Part shown: positions 45,431-57,159 of the stretch, one piece after another
Numbering within the stretch: the stretch's first letter is position 1
Layout: each line of letters begins with the position of its first letter
Assembly: GCF_963678635.1 (NCBI RefSeq)
Contig: NC_087068.1
Location: 2,666,001 to 2,730,000, forward strand
DNA from: Symsagittifera roscoffensis
Taxonomy: Eukaryota > Xenacoelomorpha > Acoela > Convolutidae
Direction: 5' to 3'
Length of the DNA stretch: 64,000 bases
The notes under the pieces: model-generated
Told to the model about the DNA's origin: nothing
Databases searched by the model: none
The model's input: the letters and a program-made list of their open reading frames with translations, nothing else
Position numbers and translations under genes: made by a program

Positions 45431-48400
45431 ACTTTGCGAGAAAGTGACCAAATGTGCCCGGAATGGTTTCTCTTCTCCAGACAAATGTCGACTTTACACC
45501 GTAACAATGCGCATTTAGCAGAATTAAAAGGTTAAAAAACGTAAAACACACATCTAAAGTAATATCGGGAAAGGGGAGTAGAAATTCATTTTCTTGTATT
45601 TAATTAGCGCGTGGAAGATGATTTTCGAAAAAAAAATCAAAAAATTTAAATTTTTTTTGAAAAAATTCAATTGAACTTTATTCCATCGAGCTTATACGAC
45701 AGTCAAAAAAATAAAGGCTTCACCCTGATACAAGCAGTCTTGTTTTTTTTCTCCAGATAAAATTCTTTCTCCAGGAAGTATGTTTTCCTCTTTTATATGT
45801 AATTACGGCTGAACTCGTAATGTTACGATGTAAAGTATGAAGAACAAATGTGTTCACAATTGTTAGTTTTTTCACCATGCCAAGCAAGGGCAGGTGTATG
45901 GGCATTTTCTCCTCCCCATCAGGAATTTGACTACCTCACCAACCAAAGGGTTTCAATTTGGTTTTAATTTGTGGCATCCGTTTCGGACGACTAGCTCCAA
46001 AACTTTTCTGTCGCCCAAATATACTAATTTGAAGTAGAATGGGCGCCAAAAAAAAACGAAATTGTTTGGTTAATTTTTACCTATTTTTTACCTGTTTTTT
46101 TAAAACTTGGCTGCGGCGCAAAAATTTTTGTCAAAACAGGGACCCACAGGGATCTCGTCAATAGTGTTTCTGGGAGCGCTCGAAAAATCAATTTGGTCAA
46201 CCTAAGAAAATTCGACAAAATTTTTTTGAAAAATCATGCCTCAAGAAAATCTTTGATCTGCCCCTGATGCCAAGTTTCATTGCTTTAAAACTATAATATA
46301 TTTCTTTCAAAATTGAAATTCAAATGTGAGAGGAATGTGAAAAAGAGCATTAACGTTTCAAACTATTCATTATAGTCGTTCTGAGCTCAAATTTAAAAAG
46401 AAATTTCTTGAAATTTAGCAATACTCCATAAACCTTCAAAATGCTGTCGAAAAATTCGACGCTTTGCTCTGGTACGACCCGTCTTGCTTAATTTGTTTAA
46501 TGTTTGAGTAGGTTTGAGTATCAGACGTCATTTGATGTCATACTCTTTTATCCTAACTTACGGATATCCTATTAAAATCAGATTTCATTCGTTGATGTCT
46601 AGCTGTAAGGAAAAAGTGCTGATAGTTAATTGGAAATGAAGTTTCCTGTACTTTTCTTGATAAGGAAGCTCGCATGTCAATTAATTCGGGAAATAAGAGT
46701 TGAATTGTTCTTTCTCGTCGCACAAAATATGAAACATGAAAGCAAAACATATCCAGCCATTGAACAGAAAACGTGAAAATGAGAATAATGGCTTTCAAAA
46801 CTTCCTTTGTGTGATTTTTTAATTGATTCAATCCCTTCAATCTGGCATATCGCGACAGTACAGCAGTGCCGAAGTCCAACACTACCAAAAATCAAAATCT
46901 TGTTCAACAGTGCCAAAAATTAAGAAAATTAATTCTTAGAAATACCATTAGAGAATTTGTGCTTAGCGTGGTTTCGAGGTCTCGTCAAAAGTGATTGTCG
47001 TCATAACAGCTGTCAACTTATCTGCCGGACAGCATCCCAAATTAATGACAAGTAATTTTTATTCAAATGGACGAAATTTGAAAACAAAAATGGCTATTTT
47101 ATTTGATGCCACTTATTAACTTGTTAAACAAACAACAGTTATCCAAACGCGGTGTCATTATGTTTTTTGAACAATTTTTTATCTCAGCAAAATGTTTAAA
47201 TTTCCTCTCAGTTTAAATCCAAACAAAAAAGTATTCATGCAAAACGGATACACAGCAGTAAGTAGACAATGGCGGTTTCATACTTGTTAGTAAGAAGACA
47301 AATTCCTATTAATCAATGAGATTCGAGAAAAGAAAGCAAACATGCGATTTTATTAATTAACAAGACTGCTCGTATCAAGGCGAAGCCCTGAATGTTCCGA
47401 CTGCCTTTTAAGGTTTATGGAGCAGTAATAACATTAAAAAATTCAATGAAAAAAAAACAGAATGAAAATTTTTTTCGTCTAAAATTTGAAATTTTTTATG
47501 AAACTCATCCCCCACACGCCATATAAAGTACAAAATGATAGATTTCGCTCCATGTAACAAACCATTTATGGCAAGTAAGCTTCTTTTAACCAATTTGGAA
47601 CGATTTCTAAGACGGATTAACTCTCCGCTTACGCGTTATTAGCCCGAAATATATCGCGCGTTAATTGTCCCAAATTGGCCAAAATGGCAATATTTAAACC
47701 CCCGTAACTTTACGAAAAATAATCACAGGTGAAATTTCTTTTCAAATTTGAGCTCAGGACAGCAATACCTTTTGAATGATGTAAAAAAAAATTCCGTCAA
47801 AAATGGCTAGTTAAAAAGTCGAAATTTGTCTGAAGAAAAAAAACCCACCCCGAGCACAAATATTCCGTTACTTTCGTATCGAAAGTCGGAACAATAATAG
47901 TTTATTTTCGTAATTTTGCTTTCTCGTCTTATTGTTCCGACTTTCGATACGAAATTAACGGAATATTTGTGCTCGGGGTGGGTTTTTTTTCTTCAGACAA
48001 ATTTCGACTTTTTAACTAGCCATTTTTGACGGAATTTTTTTATATCATTCGAAAGCCATTGTTGTCTTGAGCTTAAATTTGAAAAGATATTTCACCTGTG
48101 ATCATTTTGCGTAAAGTTATGAGGGTTTAAAGATTGCCATTTTTGCCATTTTGACCAATTTGGGACAATTAACGCGCGATATAATTCGCGCTATGAACGC
48201 GTAAGCGGAGGTTTAATCCGTCTTATAAATCGTTCCAAATTGGTTGAACGAAGCTCATTTGCCATTGTTGATTTGTTACAAGGAATGAAATCTATCCTTT
48301 CGTACTTTATATGGCGTGTGGGGTGATGAGTTTCATTTTATTTTATTTTATTTTTTTTTATTTTTTATGTTATTACTGCTGCTCCATAAACCTTAAAAGG

Positions 48401-49070
48401 CAGTCGGAACATTCAGGGCTTCGCCTTGATACGAGCAGTCATGTTTCTAATTGGTTACTATAGTATTTGTCTATTTAGACCGCACTCCAAGCAAAAGAGC
48501 AGAACTCAAATTTTTCAAATACCATCAATTTTTGCCAATGTTGTTTACATTTTCAGTTTCGGCACTGCTGTACTGGTGCACTGTTGACGCTCCCGGCATA
48601 TCTTAGCTTTGTCATACACACTTTGTTTAAAATTAGTACAAATTGAAAACCGGGTCTAGGTTTTTCAGCAGACCGATTTTTTAGCAGACCGGTCTTTTAT
48701 CAGAACGATTTTTAGCAGACTCAAATCAATTAACCAGACAAAATGTCAAGTTCAAACTCGGCAATATTGGCAATACTTAACGCGCTTGCATCGGGCCTTA
48801 GAGGTTTTGTGTGCATGAATCAGTGTTTGCTGCTTAACTAGTTTGTTTTTCCACGAGTTTTGTTGACAAACCGTGACATAGTTGTCGTAATTAGGGAAAT
48901 TCAAACCCACATTACGCGCCGTTTTACTTCATCAAATCAATTAAGCGTCAATTTTTGCTGCCTCTACAAAGCCGTCATTTGAAGTCTGCAAAGACCTGAT
49001 TTTCACTTTTTATGCTAAAAAATGCTCCCTTGAAAACCTCCTCTATAAACATAAAACGCTACTCTGTTGG
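45430..49070. repeat. Segmental block U, copy 4
   Basis: Complete block with tail, B part, an inverted F pair (47360-47892 and 47934-48440) and C part. From about 46490 it is almost identical to U copy 1 at a constant offset of about 12849. Confidence 0.85.
47360..48440. mobile_element. Inverted pair of family-F repeats in U copy 4
   Basis: Same fold-back pair as in U copy 1, with the same 41-bp spacer and a similar TTTTATTTTA run in the right arm near 48338-48366. Confidence 0.85.
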
Positions 49071-52000
49071 CTACTCTACTTTTGTGAGAAAGTGACGAAA
49101 TGTTTGTGCCCGGAATGGTTTCTTTTCTCCAGACAAATGTCGACTTTACACCGTAACATTGCGCATTTAGGAGAAGTAAAAGGTTGAAAAACGTAAAACA
49201 CACATCAAAAGTAATATCGGGAAAGGGGAGTGGAAAAAAGCCGCGAAATATATCACCTTGTATTTAATTAGCGCGTGGAAAATGATTTTCGAAAAAAAAT
49301 CAAAAAAATTATAATTTTTTTTGAAACAATTCAAATTAACTTTATTCCATCGAGCTTATACGACAGTCAAAAAAATAAAGGTTTTACCCTGATATAAACA
49401 GTCTTGTTTTTTTCTCCAGACAAAGTTCTTTCTCCAGGCAGTTTTTTTCCTCTTTTAAGTGTATTAACGGCTGAACTCGTAATGTTACGATGTAAAGTAT
49501 GAAGAACAAATGTGTTCACAATTGTTAGTTTCTTCACCAAGCCAGGCAAGGGCAGGTGTATGGGCGTTGTCTCCCGCCTCTCAGGGATTCGACTCCCTCA
49601 CCAGCCAAAAGGTTCCACTTTGGTACTAATTTGTGGCATCCGTTTCGGACGACCCACTCTAAAGCTTTTCTGTCGCCCAAATATACTAATTTGAAGTAGA
49701 ACGGGCGCAAAAAAAAAGAAATTGTTTGGTCAATTTTTAGCTATTTTTGACCTGTATTTTTGTTAAACTTGGCAGCAGCGCAAAACAAATTGTCAAAAAA
49801 GGGACTCTATAGTGTTTCTGGGAGCGCTCGAAAAAATCAATTTGGTCAACTTAAGAAAACTCGACAAAATTTTTTGAAAAATAACGCCTCAAGAAAATTC
49901 TTGATCTGCCCCTGATGCCAAATTTCATTGCATTAAAACTATAATATATTTTTTTCAAAATTGAATTTCAAATGTGATAAGAAAAAGAAAAATAGCATTA
50001 CATTTCAAACTATTCAAAAAGTATAGTCGTTCTGAGCTCAAATTTAAAAAGAAGTTTCTTGAAGTTCAGCAATACTCCATAAACGTTCAAACTTCAGTCA
50101 AAACATTCAAGGCTTTACTCTGATACGACCAGTCTTGCTTTATTTGTTTAATGTTTGAGTAGGTTTGAGTATCAGACGTCATTTGATGTCATACTCTTTT
50201 ATCCTAACTTACGGATATCCTATTAAAATCAGATTTCATTCGTTGATGTCTAGCTGTAAGGAAAAAGTGCTGATAGTTAATTGGAAATGAAATTTCCTGT
50301 ATTTTTCTTGATAAGGAAGCTCGCATGTCAATTAATTCGGGAAATAAGAGTTGAATTGTTCTTTCTCGTCGCACAAAATATGAAACATGAAAGCAAAACA
50401 TATCCAGCCATTGAACAGAAAACGTGAAAATGAGAATAATGGCTTTCAAAACTTCCTTTGTGTGATTTTTTAATTGATTCAATCCCTTCAATCTGGCATA
50501 TCGCGACAGTACAGCAGTGCCGAAGTCCAACACTACCAAAAATCAAAATCTTGTTCAACAGTGCCAAAAATTAAGAAAATTAATTCTTAGAAATACCATT
50601 AGAGAATTTGTGCTTAGCGTGGTTTCGAGGTCTCGTCAAAAGTGATTGTCGTCATAACAGCTGTCAACTTATCTGCCGGACAGCATCCCAAATTAATGAC
50701 AAGTAATTTTATTCAAATGGACGAAATTTGAAAACAAAAATGGCTATTTTATTTGATGCCACTTATTAACTTGTTAAACAAACAACAGTTATCCAAACGC
50801 GGTGTCATTATTTTTTTTGAACAATTTTTTATCTCAGCAAAATGTTTAAATTTCCTTTCAGTTTAAATCCAAACAAAAAAGTATTCATGCAAAACGGATA
50901 CACAGCAGTAAGTAGACAATGGCGGTTTCATACTTGTTAGTAAGAAGACAAATTCCTATTAATCAATGAGATTCGAGAAAAGAAAGCAAACATGCGATTT
51001 TATTAATTAACAAGACTGCTCGTATCAAGGCGAAGCCCTGAATGTTCCGACTGCCTTTTAAAGTTTATGGAGAAGTAATAACATTAAAAAATTCAATGAA
51101 AAAAAAACAGAATGAAAATTTTTTTCGTCTAAAATTTGAAATTTTTTATGAAACTCATCCCCCACACGCCATATAAAGTACAAAAGGATAGATTTCGCTC
51201 CATGTTACAAACCATTTATGGCAAGCAAGCTTCTTTTAACCAATTTGGAACGATTTCTAAGACGGATTAACTCTCCGCTTACGCGTTATTAGCGCGAAAT
51301 ATATCGCGCGTTAATTGTCCCAAATTGGCCAAAATGGCAATCTTTAAACCCCCGTAACTTTACGAAAAATAATCACAGGTGAAATATCTTTTCAAATTTG
51401 AGCTCAGGACAGCAATACCTTTTGAATGATATAAAAAAATTCCGTCAAAAATGGCTAGTTAAAAAGTCGAAATTTGTCTGAAGAAAAAAAAACCCACCCC
51501 GAGCACAAATATTCCGTTACTTTCGTATCGAAAGTCGGAACAATAATAGTTTATTTTCGTAATTTTGCTTTCTCGTCTTATTGTTCCGACTTTCGATACG
51601 AAATTAACGGAATATTTGTGCTCGGGGTGGGTTTTTTTTCTTCAGACAAATTTCGACTTTTTAACTAGCCATTTTTGACGGAATTTTTTTATATCATTCG
51701 AAAGCCATTGTTGTCTTGAGCTTAAATTTGAAAAGATATTTCACCTGTGATCATTTTGCGTAAAGTTATGAGGGTTTAAAGATTGCCATTTTTGCCATTT
51801 TGACCAATTTGGGACAATTAACGCGCGATATAATTCGCGCTATGAACGCGTAAGCGGAGGTTTAATCCGTCTTATAAATCGTTCCAAATTGGTTGAACGA
51901 AGCTCATTTGCCATTGTTGATTTGTTACAAGGAATGAAATCTATCCTTTTGTACTTTATATGGCGTGTGGGGTGATGAGTTTCATAAAAAATTTCAAATT

Positions 52001-52745
52001 TATAAATAAAAAAAAAATTATTTTTATTTTATTTTATTTTATTTTTTATGTTATTACTGCTGCTCCATAAACCTTAAAAGGCAGTCGGAACATTCAGGGC
52101 TTCGCCTTGATACGAGCAGTCATGTTTCTAATTGGTTACTATAGTATTTGTCTATTTAGACCGCACTCCAAGCAAAAGAACAGAACTCAAATTTTTCAAA
52201 TACCATCAATTTTTGCCAATGTTGTTTACATTTTCAGTTTCGGCACTGCTGTACTGTTGCACTGTTGACGCTCCCGGCATATCTTAGCTTTGTCATACAC
52301 ACTTTGTTTAAAATTAGTACAAATTGAAAACCGGGTCTAGGTTTTTCAGCAGACCGATTTTTTAGCAGACCGGTCTTTTATCAGAACGATTTTTAGCAGA
52401 CTCAAATCAATTAACCAGACAAAATGTCAAGTTCAAACTCGGCAATATTGGCAATACTTAACGCGCTTGCATCGGGCCATAGAGGTGTTGTGTGCGTGAA
52501 TCAGTGTTTGCTGCTTAACTAGTTTGTTTTTCCACGAGTTTTGTTGACAAACCGTGACATAGTTGTCGTAATTAGGGAAATTCAAACCCAGATTACGCGC
52601 CGTTTTACTTCATCCAATCAATTATGCGTCAATTTTTGCTGCCTCTACAAAGCTGTCATTTGAAGTCTGCAAAGACCTGATTTTCACTTTTTATGCTAAA
52701 AATTGCTCCCTTGAAAACCTCCTCTATAAACATAAAACGCTACTC
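49070..52745. repeat. Segmental block U, copy 5
   Basis: Complete block. Its left half is nearest to U copy 2 and it carries the full inverted F pair. Homology ends at about 52745 after CTACTCTGT, where unique DNA starts. Confidence 0.85.
51010..52121. mobile_element. Inverted pair of family-F repeats in U copy 5
   Basis: Arms at 51010-51541 and 51593-52121. The right arm keeps about 35 bp (near 51986-52022) that U copies 1 and 4 lack, so it is the better preserved arm. Confidence 0.85.
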
Positions 52746-53489
52746 TGTAGGCATTTTAGCTTGCACACTTTGATGCTATTGAATTTATATTTATTTAAAA
52801 AACCGTTACTGGCAATTATTGAAGGAAAAACGTTGGAAAAGTTCCCAGAGGCGACCATTTGGAACTTTGATTGTCAGCAGAGCAGATTTGAAGTTGCCGC
52901 AGCTTCCACGGTTAACAGTCGGCAGGATTCCCTACTCAAAAGCCCACTTAATAAAATCCATCAAATGGGTAAACCCTCTATTGTAAGCTCTAATTGCTCT
53001 GATAGTTGTTTCATTTGGGAAAAATCTTTCCACATTTTGGTAAATTATTCAAATTTACAGTATTAGCATACCAGTGGAGTTGGTAAAATTACCCTCGTTA
53101 GCATAATAGTTTCCCCACTTTTGGGCTAAATCGCCCGTCTGGGAGTTTGTGGGACCCAGGTGAGTTGTAAAGACATAAACAGATTAGCACTTATTCAGGC
53201 CAGCTTTAATGTGAAGGCTGCATTCGGCATAGATAGATTGCTGATATTAGTTCAAGTGTTTGATCTGCGGTAAAATCAACTGGATAAAATGGATTCCATA
53301 ACCGAAAAATAGCAACTTTGGAAGCGCTGTAAATTGTTATGGTAAAAGATTACCGGTGCATGGAAATTGTCACCAACCAATAAGGAGATTCGCAAAAGGT
53401 AAGTTAGTTGTTTCCTTTGCTTTTGAACGAAACGTTACTTTAAACCTACCTGAATCAATAAAATATTAATTTCATATTATCGGTGGCAG
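52746..53489. other. Unique region with a possible 5' UTR exon ending at 53159
   Basis: Immediately beyond the U array. A strong donor, CCCAG|GTGAGT, lies at 53159/53160. The DNA before it is stop-rich, so any exon there would be non-coding. A 101-codon frame at 52761-53066 has somewhat coding-like composition in its middle but no recognised similarity and poor splice context. Confidence 0.3.
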
Positions 53490-53575
53490 CCGAGATTCTA
53501 TATCCATTTCGCCGCCTCGTAATATGGCTGACGATTGCGACTTAGTCCACGAGGAGCTTCAATCGCATGGATATC
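53490..53575 (+). CDS. Candidate first coding exon of an unidentified gene
   Basis: Bounded by an AG (CGGTGGCAG ending at 53489, with a weak pyrimidine tract) and a consensus donor, C|GTAAGA, after 53575. The ATG is at 53524. The 17 complete codons read MADDCDLVHEELQSHGY and leave one base for the next exon (phase 1). The sequence is distinctly less AT-rich than its surroundings. It could follow the non-coding exon ending at 53159, across a 330-bp intron. No continuing exon was found before 57 kb, and I do not recognise the protein. Confidence 0.35.
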
Positions 53576-55863
53576 GTAAGAAAACTGTTTTAGTTTTTCC
53601 ACAGGTTTTTCGTACTCTTTTTAGAGCCTTTTGTGGTAATCTTTACCTTATGTCTAATCATCTTGTTGATTCCAAAGTAAAGAATCTTGTTTTCTGTTGA
53701 GAAGCCTGTACTGAAACCTATAAATATTTATCCCCTTCTCATTTTTTATAATAAAACTTTAAATGACATCAATTATCTTTTATTTAAAAAAAAAACGTCA
53801 TTTGGTAAGCAAACTATATAGTTTTTTACATTCCTCTAATAAAGTCAATCAAAAAAAGCAAATATATGGTTAGCCGGTTACTGTGCAAGTAGAACAGAAT
53901 GTTCCGACCATAGTCGTCAAAAACTACACACAATTTTTTTTTAAAATTAGTGTACTTTTTTCGAGGTGGTTTGATAAAAGGATCTGAACAAAAAAAACTA
54001 GAAGTTAGGCACGTTCAACTTTCATAGAAAATAAGCAAATTCCACAACAATTTTTGAAGAAAGTTTACAAGAAAAAAAAACAAAATTTAATTCAAAAATC
54101 AAAAAAAAATTCACACATTTTTCCAATTTTTTGTTGAATTTTTTTTTCGATATTTTGAAGCTTTTGACTAATGTTAATCAACTAAAACTGAAGAAAAATA
54201 AAAAAAATTTCAAATCGGTTTTTCTCAAGACTGGAGAACTTTTTTGGAAAATTTCTAAGGTGGTTCGAATCACGACTAAAAAAGCTTTAAAATGATATAA
54301 CACTCAACCCAGTCCAATGAATATTTGTGGCACCTGTTTTTTCCGTGAAAAAAAAGAAAAAACTAAAACACGTCCAAATACAATGTTCCTCCTCATTTTC
54401 AATGGTCGGAACAATTATTCCGTTGCAAAGTTATTCAGATGCGTAAATTTTGAACAGCGGTACCTCAAAAGTAACTCAAGAATGAGAGCGGAGCTTAATT
54501 CCTCGATATAATTTGAAGGGGGTCTTGTTACGTAGATTCATACTTGGTTTGAAAACATGTTTTCTATATTTACATAACTTTTGGAAGACGCTATGGGAAC
54601 AAATAGCACATGCATATTGTTTAATCAAACCATAAAAAAGACAAGTTTGTGTTTGAAATTTGGTTCTCAAACTTTAGAAGTGACTAAAACACACCAATTT
54701 TGAGAGCTTATTATAGCTTCTTGAGTTTCAACCGACTCAGCTTATAAATGAAAAGAAATGATACACAAAACTCTCAAAAGTTACAAAATGCTCGTATCAG
54801 GGCCTCGTTTTGAAAAATATGGTGAGTCTGTTTGTTGAAAGTTGTTTTTGATTAGAAAATGTTTAAGAATTTTAAAATAAAAATGAAATCAATTTTGAAC
54901 AAGTCTCGTGTGGGCCTTTAAAATGATTACGCAGATATCAAAAGAACCGTTTTGCACGTCAATTGTCTCAAAAACTATATAAATGGCGTCTAGTTTTTTT
55001 TGCCGAGTTAGACATCAGATTGGTAACCCTCATTGAACAGGTTTAAACCTACTCGGTTAGAAAAATCAGTTTTGAATCGTTTCTCAACCGCCGTATTTTG
55101 ATATCAACGTTGGACATTAACATTGAATTACAGAATGAATTGCGCGCCAATTATCACAAAAGCATTAAACATGGCGTCAAGATATTTTTCAGATAGATTT
55201 TCCTAAGATTTGTAATCTATCTCGGCCAGAATAATTTGCGACTTAAGTGTTATTGGTACATAAAATAACGAAAAATTCTGCCAACTTGTTTGTCTCAAGT
55301 TAAAAAGATTTATTGTTGACTTAATTTTTGAAAAACTTAGTTTAAAAAATTTAATTTTTGGTGTGGCTTACTTAAAAATAAAAATAAAAAAATAGGGAAA
55401 AATAGTAATAAAAAAATATGATGGCATTGTTTTTCGAGCAGTTAGAGTTCAACAAACGGTTCATTTCATTATTGATTAGTTTTTCAAAAGAAAAATTGAG
55501 ATTAAAGATTTGGTCGCTTCAGAAGTAAAAATGAATATTAAGACAGAAATGAAAGAGAAAATTAAGAATTTAACGGAAGCTTGCAAACAGTTTGAAAAAA
55601 TTCACAAGCTCAAAATTCCTCCGGCGATACTTTTTGTAAAGTTGCCGTAGTTTGAAAATTGACAACTTCACCAAATTGGGGCAAGTCAAAAAATCGAAAT
55701 TTTCAAACCGGTTTTTTCTCAAAGCTTAGACAACTTTGAAAAAATCCTTTAATGTTGTTCGAAAACGATTGAAAGGGCTTAAGACTGATATGCCACGCAA
55801 ATCATTCTTTTCATCATTTGTGGTACTTGTTTTTGCGTGGAAAACAAAAAAGAACAAAAAACA
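53576..55863. other. Long non-coding stretch, possible intron
   Basis: Very AT-rich with many A and T homopolymers. A partial family-F terminus (GCTCGTATCAGGGCC) occurs near 54790. No exon with both good splice sites and good composition was seen. Confidence 0.3.
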
Positions 55864-55942
55864 AGCCTGCTTGTATCAGGGCGAAGCCCTGAACGTACCG
55901 ACTTCTTTTTAAAGTCTGTGGAGCAGTAATACTATGAAAAAA
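55864..55942 (-). mobile_element. Family-F terminal fragment
   Basis: Only the hairpin end is present: CAAGCCTGCTTGTATCAGGG, then CGAAGCCCTGAACGTACCGAC and GTGGAGCAGTAAT. The body is missing. Confidence 0.6.
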
Positions 55943-56109
55943 GTATTCCTAATAAAAACAAAACGATTTTTTTAAGCGCATGAGTTTATGTTACTTAAAC
56001 TTTTTATTCGGCTCATGTGCTGTGCCTTTTTGATATAAATATCAACTCAGGTCGATCAATTTTCATAAAATTGAAACATAATTTGTTCATTTCTACCGTG
56101 GGAACAAGA

Positions 56110-56512
56110 AAAAACAAGACAAGTATCGGGGTGACGCCCTAAATGTTCCGACTGTCTCTTGAGTTTTATAGGCTAGTGCTCAATTTGGAAGAAAAAATTT
56201 GATGCATTTTTGTGAAAATCATCCCCCCACACGCCATATAAAGTACAAAGTGATTTGTTTTGCTCCTAGTAACACATCGACGTATATTGCGCGTTAATTG
56301 TCCCAAATTGGCCAAAAGGGCTATCTTTAACCCCCATAACTATACGAAAAATGATAGCGGGTGAAATATTTTTTCAAATTTAGGCTCAGGGCAACAATAC
56401 CTTTTGAATGATACAAAAAAAATCGTCAAATAGTTAAAAGGTTGAAATTTGTCTGAAGAAAAAAAAACCAGCCCGAGCACAACTACTCCGTTTCTTTTTT
56501 TGCGAAAGTCGG
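56110..56512 (-). mobile_element. Family-F repeat, diverged and partly deleted
   Basis: Ordered F blocks are present (CCGACTGTC, CACACGCCATATAAAGTACAAA, CGCGTTAATTGTCCCAAATTGG, CCCGAGCACAA, GCGAAAGTCGGAAC). A deletion removes the GCTTACGCGTTA segment between ACACATCGA and TATTGCGCG. This is the most diverged near-complete copy. Confidence 0.7.
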
Positions 56513-57159
56513 AACAATTAGCAAAAACCCAAACACAACCGTATACAAACTCCTTGCCATTAATCAAATGGTCGGAAAAAAAAGCTTTCTAATGAAAGCC
56601 ATTTTCTTTTCGCTTTCATAGATTTATAAGACAAAAACTTTGAGCAAATTTTAGAGTCCAAGATATGTATCCTAATAGTTGTTTTTTTTTGAAATTCTGA
56701 TTACCAACTGAAAAATATAAGATTTAAGATTATCTCATTTCCTGTCTAGTGAAAATGCTACCAGAACTGCACGAGATTTAATATATTTTCAAGATTTATA
56801 CTGGCAAAAACTCAAAGAATATAATCAATTTTCATGACCCATTTAGTCATGAAAGTGGATTTTTAGGGGACTCCCATCGATAATTTTTAATCTTAAAAAA
56901 TCCATTTTAATCGATTGCAATCTTTCTGTTATGAATTTAATTAAATTTTATTGGTTATCAAGTTCATGAAAATTGATTGTTTCTTGTAGATGTGAAATAA
57001 GTACTCTACTTTTTGTAGTTTTTCTGGTATCCGAACGAACATGTTAATCCCAGTTGATAAAGCACCCCCTCAAGGTGTGATATACGCTTCTACTTTCACG
57101 CCGACCACACCCCTTACACAGCCTCTACTAGGCAAAAAATTCAAATATGTTCGGACTCC
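56513..57159. other. Non-coding stretch
   Basis: AT-rich, no gene or classified repeat. Confidence 0.3.

Noticed and set aside
33704-50567. Overlapping minus-strand frames of 111 and 79 codons present in four places
   Set aside because: They recur because the whole U block is duplicated. Two overlapping frames are equally preserved, and there is no start context, codon bias or family resemblance.
9723-52745. Repeat arrays considered as a CRISPR locus
   Set aside because: Units are kilobases long, there are no regular short repeats and spacers, and the gene structure is eukaryotic.
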